This document shows, in pieces, positions 18,599 through 26,522 of a DNA stretch of 64,000 nucleotides (positions within the stretch are counted from its first letter, which is position 1; each line of letters starts with the position of its first letter). Under the pieces are notes generated by a model, which had not been told where the DNA came from, did no database searches, and saw only the letters and a program-made list of their open reading frames with translations. The position numbers were made by a program, and so were the translations under genes. Origin of the DNA: Methanobacteriaceae archaeon (GTDB lineage: Archaea > Methanobacteriota > Methanobacteria > Methanobacteriales > Methanobacteriaceae); contig JACBOA010000003.1 of NCBI GenBank assembly GCA_013403005.1, positions 96,001-160,000 of the forward strand, written 5' to 3'.

Positions 18599-18799
18599 TC
18601 AACCACCGAATATAACCTTTATAATCTCCAGGGTGTCTCCTTCCTGGATCAACTCTTCCTCGATGACGATCGCTTCATTTTTCTTAACCACCACTGTTTC
18701 TGATGGTATCTCCAATTTCTTCAGGAACTCTTTTATGGTGTAATCCTCAGGAACATCTTCTGTTAAGTTCTCTTCTCCAAATATTACCTTGACCTGCAT
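18599..18799 (-). CDS. ThiS/MoaD-like ubiquitin-fold sulfur carrier
   Basis: A 66-residue beta-grasp protein ending in the diagnostic Gly-Gly (KVIFGG), the site that is adenylated and thiocarboxylated or conjugated in small archaeal modifier proteins. Its length and the neighbouring TtuA/Ncs6-like gene 61 bases upstream on the same strand suggest that it delivers sulfur for tRNA thiolation, as TtuB does for TtuA in Thermus. A role in molybdopterin or thiamine synthesis cannot be excluded. Confidence 0.88.
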   Translation of the reverse strand: MQVKVIFGEENLTEDVPEDYTIKEFLKKLEIPSETVVVKKNEAIVIEEELIQEGDTLEIIKVIFGG

Positions 18800-18860
18800 A
18801 TTATTGTCCTCAAATTTACCAAATTAATCCCCTATTACTAAAATATTTATTTATTATAAT

Positions 18861-19832
<972 letters not shown>

Positions 19833-20086
19833 TTTAAACTCCGTGAAGATATGACATATGATTTTTTTTTATTGATACAATGGAGGTTTATTAATAAATG
19901 AATATGTTGTACTTAAATAGACAACCAATTAATATCTATATAATATAGAAGAACTTCATTGTGTTTATGTATATATTACGATACTTCGAATTACTAAAAT
20001 CAGTTTAAGTTAACAAATGATAGATATTAATATAGATAGTAATCAATATAATTACTCAATAAATTATATAACAAAAGGGGATTTTC

Positions 20087-20230
20087 ATGGCAACTCCAAT
20101 AGCTACAACCCCAATACTTAAAGGTAAGGATGCTCTAAGATTTTTAAAGAAAATGGAAGAACCTCCCACTAAAGAAGAGGTTGAATTCCTGAAAAAAGCC
20201 ATAGAAACCTATAAAAAACATCCTTTCTAA
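20087..20230 (+). CDS. Small protein (47 aa), possible partner or antitoxin of the GNAT gene
   Basis: A 48-codon frame starting MATPIATTPILKGKDALRFL and ending YKKHPF, with AGGGG six bases before the ATG and a TATA-like TTATATA at 20064-20070. The second half is a charged helix. It lies tail to tail with the GNAT gene, with 15 bases between the stops. Small archaeal proteins with this MATPIATTP type of beginning are, to my recollection, found near toxin-like genes; that is from memory and should be checked. No enzyme motif is present. Confidence 0.6.
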   Translation: MATPIATTPILKGKDALRFLKKMEEPPTKEEVEFLKKAIETYKKHPF

Positions 20231-20245
20231 TTTACTAGATAGTAC

Positions 20246-20767
20246 TTAAGATTTCTCTAATTTAAGTATATCTAAATACATTGGGACAGTTTTTCTTCTT
20301 TTATCATGTATAAATTCAGCGAAATATTTCTTTTTATAAAAACCTACTGAATGTTTATACGCATCCACTGAAACATAACGTATACCAATTTTTTTACTTA
20401 ATCTGACGGCCTGGCCAATTATAAGAAGTATAAGATGGGTACCTATATTTCTTCCCTGATAAGGATTACAAACACCTAAACGGCCAATCTTTAAAGCTGG
20501 AAAATCTTTATAATGAATGTCTTTATCTTTAAATTTCTCCAAATCATCGAGGTTTATTTTTATAGCATCAGCTGATAATGTAAAAAATGCTACAATTGCT
20601 CTTTTATACTGGCATAGATAAGTCACACTTATTTTTGCATTCATCTGATTGAGAGCATCTTCCCTTATAAATTCATTTAGATCTTCATCTTCACAGTCAA
20701 AATATCCTATATCATCATCAGGAGTCATCTTGTGAATATCAATATCAGATAAGTTAATTGCTTTCAT
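20246..20767 (-). CDS. GNAT-family N-acetyltransferase
   Basis: A 173-residue GNAT protein. The acetyl-CoA-binding motif is KIGRLGVCNPYQGRNIGTHLI (R/QxxGxG/A type, here QGRNIG), and the start FDCEDEDLNEFIREDA is typical of the TacT/AtaT-like group of acetyltransferases, some of which are toxins that acetylate aminoacyl-tRNA. The order YVSVDAYKHSVGFYKKKYF provides the conserved Tyr near the C-terminus. No RHH antitoxin is adjacent in the usual upstream position. A 47-residue gene converges on it. Function as a toxin is inference. Confidence 0.85.
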   Translation of the reverse strand: MKAINLSDIDIHKMTPDDDIGYFDCEDEDLNEFIREDALNQMNAKISVTYLCQYKRAIVAFFTLSADAIKINLDDLEKFKDKDIHYKDFPALKIGRLGVCNPYQGRNIGTHLILLIIGQAVRLSKKIGIRYVSVDAYKHSVGFYKKKYFAEFIHDKRRKTVPMYLDILKLEKS

Positions 20768-20843
20768 CTGTGGATAATTATTAAATTAAGTAATTTAAAA
20801 ATATTACTATTTATTAAATAATTATTATAAAATAATTTTCACT

Positions 20844-22397
20844 TCAAAACAAGGGAAAATCCTGGGTATAATTTTTACCCAGTTTGGCTGCTATCTCGGC
20901 CTTCTGGAGTTCTGCCCCCAAGTAGGTGGCGTGTTCTATTCTGCTGATTAATCCCTCTTTTATGATCATGTCATATAGGGCTTTTGCTGTTTTTCCCTGG
21001 ACAGATACAGTTGGCTTCATTTTCTTGTAGTGGACTGCGTTTATCATGCCGTCTTTTACTATTATCTTGAAGCTGCCGAGGGGATCCTGGGTGAATGCGT
21101 AGTCCTCCACCCCATCTATTATGGGGACGTCGATATCTTCCTCCACTATTTCGCCCTTCCGCTTATCCTTCAGTACCAGTAAGTTGATCCCCAGATCCTT
21201 GGGGATGGAACCTCTGCTTTTAGCGAGGAACATCATCTTGGAGGAGACGTTGAGTTCATGCACACTTCCCAGTGTCTTCCCGCTTTCTTCAACGGTGAAC
21301 AGTACGCTTGCTCCTAATTCCATGGCTATTCCGGATAGTAGTGCGTTTGCTCCTACTGAATCTGTGTCCAGGAGTTCTGTGACGTTGCCCACTCCCATGA
21401 AGAGGGGTATCCTGTTCCTTTTTTTGAAGTCGTGGCAGGCTATCACTGAATCCACTATGCTCTTACTGTTTATAGGGTCCAGTATTAAATCGGCTATGAC
21501 GTCGATGCCCTTACATTTTATCATCAGATTTTCCAGGGAGTTGATCCTCTCTTCAATGGTGGCTGGTGTCCAGTTTCTGCTGAAATCCGTGGGGAGTATC
21601 ACCGCGGGTATTTTATGATCCTGTATTGAAGGTAAAACTTCATACAAGTTACCGTGGTCCAAGCTTAAAACCAGGTCAACCCCGGATTCAATGGCCACTT
21701 TTAACTCCTTAGAGTTCAGACTGTCTATGCTCACCGGTACGTCTCCCAGGTTGTCCTTCAACAACCTAACCATACCCGGTATTTTCTCTTCCAGGGATTC
21801 TCCGGCTATCATCCCGATGTCGATCATGTGCGCCCCGTTTTCCAGGTAGTACTGGGCTCTTTTGAGGAGTTCCTCCTCTGTTAGCAGGGGGGCGTTGGCT
21901 ATCTCGGCGAGCACCCTCATGGGGAAGTCTTTCCCCACGGGCAGGTTTCCCACCCGGATATTTTCCGGCTTTTTCAAGAGCTTTTTAACATTACTTTTAT
22001 CATTTTCGAAGTCTTCTATAAATTGTAAAGCCCTTTTTCTAAGTTCGTCCTCGATGAGTTTGTCAGCGGGGATTTTTGGACTTAATTCCAGTTTTTCAAT
22101 CATCTCCAGGACCACCGGGAGATCTGCAGCGTCTTTAGGACCTTTATATGTGGGAATACCTGTTTTCTCCTCCACGGGACTTACGTCTTTTCTTATAAGC
22201 CCGGGGGTGATTATCATTTCAAAGGAGGTGAGATATTCCAGTTCAAGCTTCTCCAGTTCCTGGATGATTCTTTTGGGCGTTAGAAAGGCAGCTATGGGTG
22301 TGTTTATGGTCAGTGTATGGACCTGGTGTTCAGATTCGGATGTTACTCTCCCCACTATTCCGCTTGCCAGTTTTCCAGTGAGAATTAAGATTTTCAT
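20844..22397 (-). CDS. Dihydropteroate-synthase-like protein (TIGR00284)
   Basis: A 517-residue protein of the methanogen DHPS-related family. The N-terminal 150 residues are specific to the family (MKILILTGKLASGIVGRV). Residues about 165-400 form a TIM barrel with pterin-binding-type motifs (GAHMIDIGMIAGE, PVSIDSLN, DLVLSLDHGN). The family is thought to act in methanopterin synthesis, but the exact reaction is not settled. ATG 22397 follows AGAGGTAAAAAG and matches the family start; an upstream frame to 22430 is an artefact of a duplicated leader. The start region is duplicated immediately upstream. Confidence 0.87.
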   Translation of the reverse strand: MKILILTGKLASGIVGRVTSESEHQVHTLTINTPIAAFLTPKRIIQELEKLELEYLTSFEMIITPGLIRKDVSPVEEKTGIPTYKGPKDAADLPVVLEMIEKLELSPKIPADKLIEDELRKRALQFIEDFENDKSNVKKLLKKPENIRVGNLPVGKDFPMRVLAEIANAPLLTEEELLKRAQYYLENGAHMIDIGMIAGESLEEKIPGMVRLLKDNLGDVPVSIDSLNSKELKVAIESGVDLVLSLDHGNLYEVLPSIQDHKIPAVILPTDFSRNWTPATIEERINSLENLMIKCKGIDVIADLILDPINSKSIVDSVIACHDFKKRNRIPLFMGVGNVTELLDTDSVGANALLSGIAMELGASVLFTVEESGKTLGSVHELNVSSKMMFLAKSRGSIPKDLGINLLVLKDKRKGEIVEEDIDVPIIDGVEDYAFTQDPLGSFKIIVKDGMINAVHYKKMKPTVSVQGKTAKALYDMIIKEGLISRIEHATYLGAELQKAEIAAKLGKNYTQDFPLF

Positions 22398-22487
22398 CTT
22401 TTTACCTCTGATCTTTACATTGACCATCACGTATAAATTAAGATTTTCATCTTTTTACCTTAAACTTCACATTGACCATCACGTATA
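22384..22487 (-). repeat. Tandem duplication of the promoter/RBS/start region of the DHPS-like gene
   Basis: Two copies, 22384-22435 and 22437-22487, match closely, differing mainly in a short central segment. Each copy carries a ribosome-binding site and ATGAAAATCTTAAT. The outer copy's ATG (22450) opens a seven-codon frame, MKILIYT, ending TGA at 22427. A TATATATA box lies at about 22484-22491, and the inner copy holds its own TTTATAC. The DHPS-like mRNA therefore may carry a decoy leader peptide. Confidence 0.85.
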
Positions 22488-22560
22488 TATATTACAATTT
22501 ATAATGATTAAATATGATTACTATTTATAATGATTAACTATGAGGAATGAGTTGATCGTA

Positions 22561-22592
22561 CTATAATATATAGATCAGTATAGGAATGGAGG
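22561..22592 (+). promoter_or_regulatory. TATA box and ribosome-binding site of the por operon
   Basis: CTATAATATATAG at 22561-22573 is a strong archaeal TATA element about 35 bases before the porC ATG (22603), and AATGGAGGAATA provides the ribosome-binding site. Two copies of ATTTATAATGATTAA at 22497-22511 and 22523-22537 lie further upstream and may be additional promoter or regulator sites. Confidence 0.55.
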
Positions 22593-22602
22593 AATAAAAA
22601 AA

Positions 22603-23133
22603 ATGATCGAAATTCGTTTTCACGGACGTGGCGGACAAGGTGCCGTAACAGCTGCTGAGATACTTGCAAAGGCAGCTTTTGAAGATGGAAAATACTGCCA
22701 AGCATTCCCATTCTTCGGTGCTGAGCGAAAAGGCGCCCCAGTTATGGCTTTCTCAAGAATATCTGATAAACCCATAAGAAGAAGGTATCAAGTTTATAAT
22801 CCCGATTATGTTGTTGTTTTAGATGAAACACTTCTAGAAGCTGTAGATGTATTATCTGGACTTAAAGAAGATGGAAAAGTAATAATAAATTCCACTGATG
22901 ATGTTGATCTTATAAAAGACGTGGAATCCTATAACATCGATGCCACTGGAATTGCCCTGAACATATTGGGCGTTCCCATAGTAAACACGGTTATGCTAGG
23001 GGCGCTTGCCGGTGTCAGCGGTATAGTTTCAGTGGATTCCATTGAAAAGGTTACTAAAGAAACATTCCCTGGTAAAATAGGTGAAAAGAACGCCAAAGCC
23101 ATCCAAGTTGCATATGAAAAAGTTAAAAAGTAA
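22603..23133 (+). CDS. porC: Pyruvate:ferredoxin oxidoreductase, gamma subunit
   Basis: A 176-residue 2-oxoacid:acceptor oxidoreductase gamma domain, starting [20 protein letters not shown], the classic GRGGQG loop. It is the first gene of porC-D-A-B-E-F. The enzyme reductively carboxylates acetyl-CoA to pyruvate with reduced ferredoxin, the entry to biosynthesis in autotrophic methanogens, in the cytoplasm. Length is normal for a four-subunit archaeal enzyme. Confidence 0.95.
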
Positions 23134-23142
23134 GGTGATCAC

Positions 23143-23385
23143 ATGACATCCGTAGGAGCTACTGTTAAAGAACCTGGAAACAGTGTAAAAAATAAAACAG
23201 GTAGCTGGAGAACATTCAAACCCATTTTAGACAAAGAAAAATGTATAGATTGTGGAAATTGTATTTTATTTTGTCCAGAAGGCTGCATAAATAAAGATTA
23301 CGATATAGACTATGATTACTGTAAAGGCTGCGGTATCTGTGCCGAAGAATGCCCGGTAGAAGCGATTAAAATGGAGAGGGAATGA
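23143..23385 (+). CDS. porD: Pyruvate:ferredoxin oxidoreductase, delta (ferredoxin) subunit
   Basis: An 80-residue two-[4Fe-4S] ferredoxin subunit, with cluster motifs CIDCGNCILFCPEGC and CKGCGICAEECPVEA. It carries electrons between ferredoxin and the thiamine-diphosphate site. GTGATC lies before the ATG, nine bases after the porC stop. Its stop overlaps the region of the porA ribosome-binding site. Confidence 0.95.
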   Translation: MTSVGATVKEPGNSVKNKTGSWRTFKPILDKEKCIDCGNCILFCPEGCINKDYDIDYDYCKGCGICAEECPVEAIKMERE

Positions 23386-23387
23386 AT

Positions 23388-24539
23388 ATGATTAAGGTTA
23401 TCTCTGCAAACAGGGCCATTGCCGAAGCAGTTAAAATGTGCAAACCGGAAGTAGTCCCGGTTTTCCCCATAACACCCCAGACAACCATCTCAGAATACCT
23501 GGCCCAATTCGTGGCCGACGGAGATCTTAGAGCCGAGTATATAATGGTAGAATCAGAGCACAGCTCCATAAGTGCCGCGGTAGGCGCCTCAGGCGCTGGA
23601 GTGCGAACCTTCACCGCCACATCATCCCAGGGCCTGGCCCTGATGCATGAAATATTATTCGTGGCCGCCGGTATGAGAACACCCATAGTAATGGGAAACG
23701 CTAACCGGGCATTATCTGCACCGTTAAGTATCTGGAACGACCAGCAGGACTCCATCTCTGAAAGAGATACTGGGTGGATGCAGTTTTTCGCTGAAAATGC
23801 CCAGGAAGCCCTGGACTTTGTAATTCAAGCTTATAAAATATCTGAAGACCATGAAGTACTCCTTCCCAGTATGGTCTGTGTAGACGGTTTCATATTAACC
23901 CATACGGTTGAACCGGTGGACATCCCCTCACAGGAAGATGTGGATAAATTTTTACCCCCATACGAACCGATATCCTACCTGGATCCCAAGGATCCCATGT
24001 CCCTGGGAACCTTCACCGACCCGGACTACTACATGGAAGCCAGACACGACATGGAAGTGGCCATGGAAGGAGCCAAAGACATTATTAGAAGAGTTAATAA
24101 AGAATTTGAAGAAGTTTTCGGACGAAAATACAACCTGGTTGAAAAGTACAAGACCGAAGACGCTGAAATCATCCTGGTAGCCATGGGATCCATCTGCGGA
24201 ACCATAAAAACCGTGATAGACCGCCTCAGGGAAAAGGGAGAAAAAGTAGGTCTCCTAAAGGTTATCTCCTACCGGCCCTTCCCCCAGGAGGATATATACG
24301 AAGCAGTTAAAGGAGCCCGTAGAATAGCCGTTTTAGATAAAAACATCTCCTTCGGAATTGGAGGAGTCCTGTTCAACGAGATTAAAGCCAAAATGGATGT
24401 AGATGCATCTGGATTCATCCTAGGACTGGGAGGACGTGAAGTCTCCCCCGACGATATAATCGGCATAGTCGAGAAAACCAGAAATCCAACGACCGAGACT
24501 AACCAGATCAACTGGATCGGATTAAAGGAGGAGGAATAA
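23388..24539 (+). CDS. porA: Pyruvate:ferredoxin oxidoreductase, alpha subunit
   Basis: A 383-residue alpha subunit: MIKVISANRAIAEAVKMCKP begins the pyrimidine-binding domain, YIMVESEHSSISAAVGASGAG carries the conserved Glu that activates thiamine diphosphate, and the C-terminal third is the transketolase-C-type domain. ATG 23388 is preferred over 23382 because GGAGAGGGA sits immediately before the latter, giving better spacing to 23388. It overlaps nothing but is two bases from the porD stop, so it is tightly coupled. Confidence 0.95.
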   Translation: MIKVISANRAIAEAVKMCKPEVVPVFPITPQTTISEYLAQFVADGDLRAEYIMVESEHSSISAAVGASGAGVRTFTATSSQGLALMHEILFVAAGMRTPIVMGNANRALSAPLSIWNDQQDSISERDTGWMQFFAENAQEALDFVIQAYKISEDHEVLLPSMVCVDGFILTHTVEPVDIPSQEDVDKFLPPYEPISYLDPKDPMSLGTFTDPDYYMEARHDMEVAMEGAKDIIRRVNKEFEEVFGRKYNLVEKYKTEDAEIILVAMGSICGTIKTVIDRLREKGEKVGLLKVISYRPFPQEDIYEAVKGARRIAVLDKNISFGIGGVLFNEIKAKMDVDASGFILGLGGREVSPDDIIGIVEKTRNPTTETNQINWIGLKEEE

Positions 24540-24541
24540 AC

Positions 24542-25408
24542 ATGGATATACCAGAAAAAGAATTTCTAGCACCAGGACACAGAGCATGCGCTGGATGCGG
24601 TGCCACCATAGGGGTTAGACTGGCCCTGAAGATGCTGGGAGAAAACACAGTAGCCGTATCGGCCACCGGTTGCCTGGAAGTTATAACCACCCCCTATCCA
24701 GAAACTTCCTGGAAGATTCCCTGGATACACGTTGCCTTTGAAAATGCCGGTGCAGTAGCCAGTGGAGTTGAAAAGGCTCTTAAAGCACAGGGAAAAGATG
24801 ATGTTACTGTAGTGGCCTTTGCCGGAGACGGTGGAACCGCGGATATCGGTTTACAATCCCTCTCAGGAGCTATGGAGCGAGGTCACAATTTAATATACAT
24901 CTGTTACGATAACGAAGCATACATGAACACCGGGGTCCAGAGAAGTGGAGCCACCCCCTATGGTGCGTCAACCACTACATCACCCCATGGAAAAGAAAGT
25001 TTCGGTGAAAACAAGCCCAAAAAGAACATACCCATGATCATGGCCGCCCATGGAGTACCCTACGTAGCCACGGCATCCATCTCCTACCCAGAAGACTTCA
25101 TGAAAAAGGTCCAGAAGGCCAAGGAGATAGAAGGACCGGCCTATATCCACCTCCACCAGCCATGTACCACCGGATGGGGATACGACCCCTCAAAAACCAT
25201 AGAACTCGGGAGACTAGCCGTGGAAACCGGTTCATGGTTACTCTATGAAATTGAAGAAGGAGAATTTAAGATAACCTACCGACCTTTAGAGCGAAAACCA
25301 GTTAACGTTTACCTGGAGGCCCAGAAAAGATTTAAACACCTGGCCGATGAAGAGAAGGAGAAAATCCAGAACTACGTGGACCAGGTTTGTGCGGAACTCA
25401 AAATATAA
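24542..25408 (+). CDS. porB: Pyruvate:ferredoxin oxidoreductase, beta subunit
   Basis: A 288-residue thiamine-diphosphate-binding subunit. Cluster cysteines occur in HRACAGCGA and SATGCLEVI. The ThDP/Mg motif is GDGGTADIGLQSLSGAMERG followed by DNEAYMNTG. A GGAGGAGGAATAAAC site precedes the ATG, two bases after the porA stop. With PorA it forms the active site where CO2 is added to the hydroxyethyl intermediate from acetyl-CoA. Confidence 0.95.
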   Translation: MDIPEKEFLAPGHRACAGCGATIGVRLALKMLGENTVAVSATGCLEVITTPYPETSWKIPWIHVAFENAGAVASGVEKALKAQGKDDVTVVAFAGDGGTADIGLQSLSGAMERGHNLIYICYDNEAYMNTGVQRSGATPYGASTTTSPHGKESFGENKPKKNIPMIMAAHGVPYVATASISYPEDFMKKVQKAKEIEGPAYIHLHQPCTTGWGYDPSKTIELGRLAVETGSWLLYEIEEGEFKITYRPLERKPVNVYLEAQKRFKHLADEEKEKIQNYVDQVCAELKI

Positions 25409-25422
25409 ATGGGGATACAGTT

Positions 25423-25929
25423 TTGAAGAAGATACTAACTCAACCAGATGTCTGTGACGGCTGTCTGGATTGCGAAAAGGCCTGCGCCGGATTATACGGC
25501 ACTTCCCGGATAACCATCAGGGAAGTCGATGATTCATACTATCCCATAGTCTGCCAGCACTGCGAAGATGCACCCTGCGAGCTTATCTGCCCCACAGAAG
25601 CCATCAATGAAGAGGGAATCACAGATAGCAAGTGTATCGGCTGCGGCCTGTGTATGATGGTCTGCCCCTTCGGAAGCATCACCATCCACGAAAGGAAAGC
25701 CCACCGATGTAATCAGTGCCCTGACCTGGACACTCCAGCCTGTATTAAGGCCTGCTCAAAACGGGCCATAGCACTGGTGGACACTGAAAAACTTAAACTG
25801 GAAAAACAGAAACAACACATCGAGAAACTCACAGGACTGGGTAAGAAGAGGAAGAAAACCCAATTCATCAACATATTGACCTCTAAAACCCGGGCGAGGA
25901 AGGCACTGTACAGGGAGGAATCGAAATGA
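25423..25929 (+). CDS. porE: Polyferredoxin of the por operon (PorE-like)
   Basis: A 168-residue protein with four [4Fe-4S]-type cysteine clusters (CDGCLDCEKAC, CQHCEDAPCELICP, CIGCGLCMMVCP, CNQCPDLDTPACIKAC), like the PorE/CooF class that serves as electron partner of pyruvate synthase in methanogens. The TTG at 25423 is taken as start because GGGGATACAG ends nine bases before it; a GTG at 25387 overlaps porB and has no site. The C-terminal 35 residues are basic and without clusters. Assignment as PorE rests on its position and composition. Confidence 0.82.
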   Translation: MKKILTQPDVCDGCLDCEKACAGLYGTSRITIREVDDSYYPIVCQHCEDAPCELICPTEAINEEGITDSKCIGCGLCMMVCPFGSITIHERKAHRCNQCPDLDTPACIKACSKRAIALVDTEKLKLEKQKQHIEKLTGLGKKRKKTQFINILTSKTRARKALYREESK

Positions 25930-25955
25930 CATTGTACAGGGAGGAATTCAAATGA
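25904..25955 (+). repeat. 26-bp tandem duplication of a ribosome-binding/start region between porE and porF
   Basis: Two 26-bp copies (25904-25929 and 25930-25955) contain GTACAGGGAGGAAT and end AAATGA. The first copy ends in ATGA that is both the stop of porE and an ATG at 25926. From that ATG a nine-codon frame, MTLYREEFK, ends at TGA 25953-25955, which overlaps the ATG of porF (25952). The ribosome thus meets two near-identical start sites 26 bases apart. Confidence 0.88.
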
Positions 25956-26383
25956 AGGAACTGATATCCACCCCAGAACTATGCGAAGAATGTTCCCGGT
26001 GTGAGAGGACCTGCCCCCAGAACGCCATCCGGGTTATAAACGGAGTGCCCATATTCTGTCTGCACTGCTCACCAGAGAGAGCACCCTGTCTCACGGTTTG
26101 CCCAGAAGACGCTATAGAGGAGATGGACGGTGCCATAATAATAGATGAGGAAGTATGCATTGGCTGTGGCCTCTGCAGAGATGCCTGCCCCATAGGAGCT
26201 ATACATATCAATGAATCAGGGGTAGCTAAAAAGTGCAACCTGTGCATAGACCGTGAAAAACCCATCTGTGTGTTAACCTGTCCTACAGAAGCTCTTAAAA
26301 TGGACTCTGAGGACGTATTATCTGAAAAAAGGGATAAAATTGCTAAAGAACTAGAGAAAATTAAGATGATTATGAAATATTAA
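25952..26383 (+). CDS. porF: Polyferredoxin of the por operon (PorF-like)
   Basis: A 143-residue iron-sulfur protein with CEECSRCERTCP, CLHCSPERAPCLTVCP, CIGCGLCRDACP and CNLCIDREKPICVLTCP, giving up to four [4Fe-4S] clusters, then a charged helical tail. It closes the por operon and is likely an electron carrier for pyruvate synthase. A decayed copy of its 3' third lies at 10858-11026. The start uses the second copy of a duplicated AGGGAGGAAT site. Confidence 0.83.
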   Translation: MKELISTPELCEECSRCERTCPQNAIRVINGVPIFCLHCSPERAPCLTVCPEDAIEEMDGAIIIDEEVCIGCGLCRDACPIGAIHINESGVAKKCNLCIDREKPICVLTCPTEALKMDSEDVLSEKRDKIAKELEKIKMIMKY

Positions 26384-26468
26384 GCATCGGTTTTTTAGGT
26401 TAATTTCTGCATAGTTTTTAAGTAAAAATCCCTAGCTTAGCTGATTTTTTACTTCACATGCATCAGGA

Positions 26469-26522
26469 TGTCTTAATTTATAAGATGTCATATTAACAAT
26501 TAATAATATATGGTGATTGATC
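26469..26522 (+). promoter_or_regulatory. Promoter of the cdh operon
   Basis: TCTTAATTTATAAGA at about 26471-26485 contains a TATA-like TTTATAA within a short inverted repeat (TCTTA/TAAGA) and a second AT box TAATAATATATGG lies at 26500-26513. GGTGAT at 26512-26517 is the ribosome-binding site for the TTG start of cdhA. The cdh genes thus have their own promoter separate from por. Confidence 0.45.
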
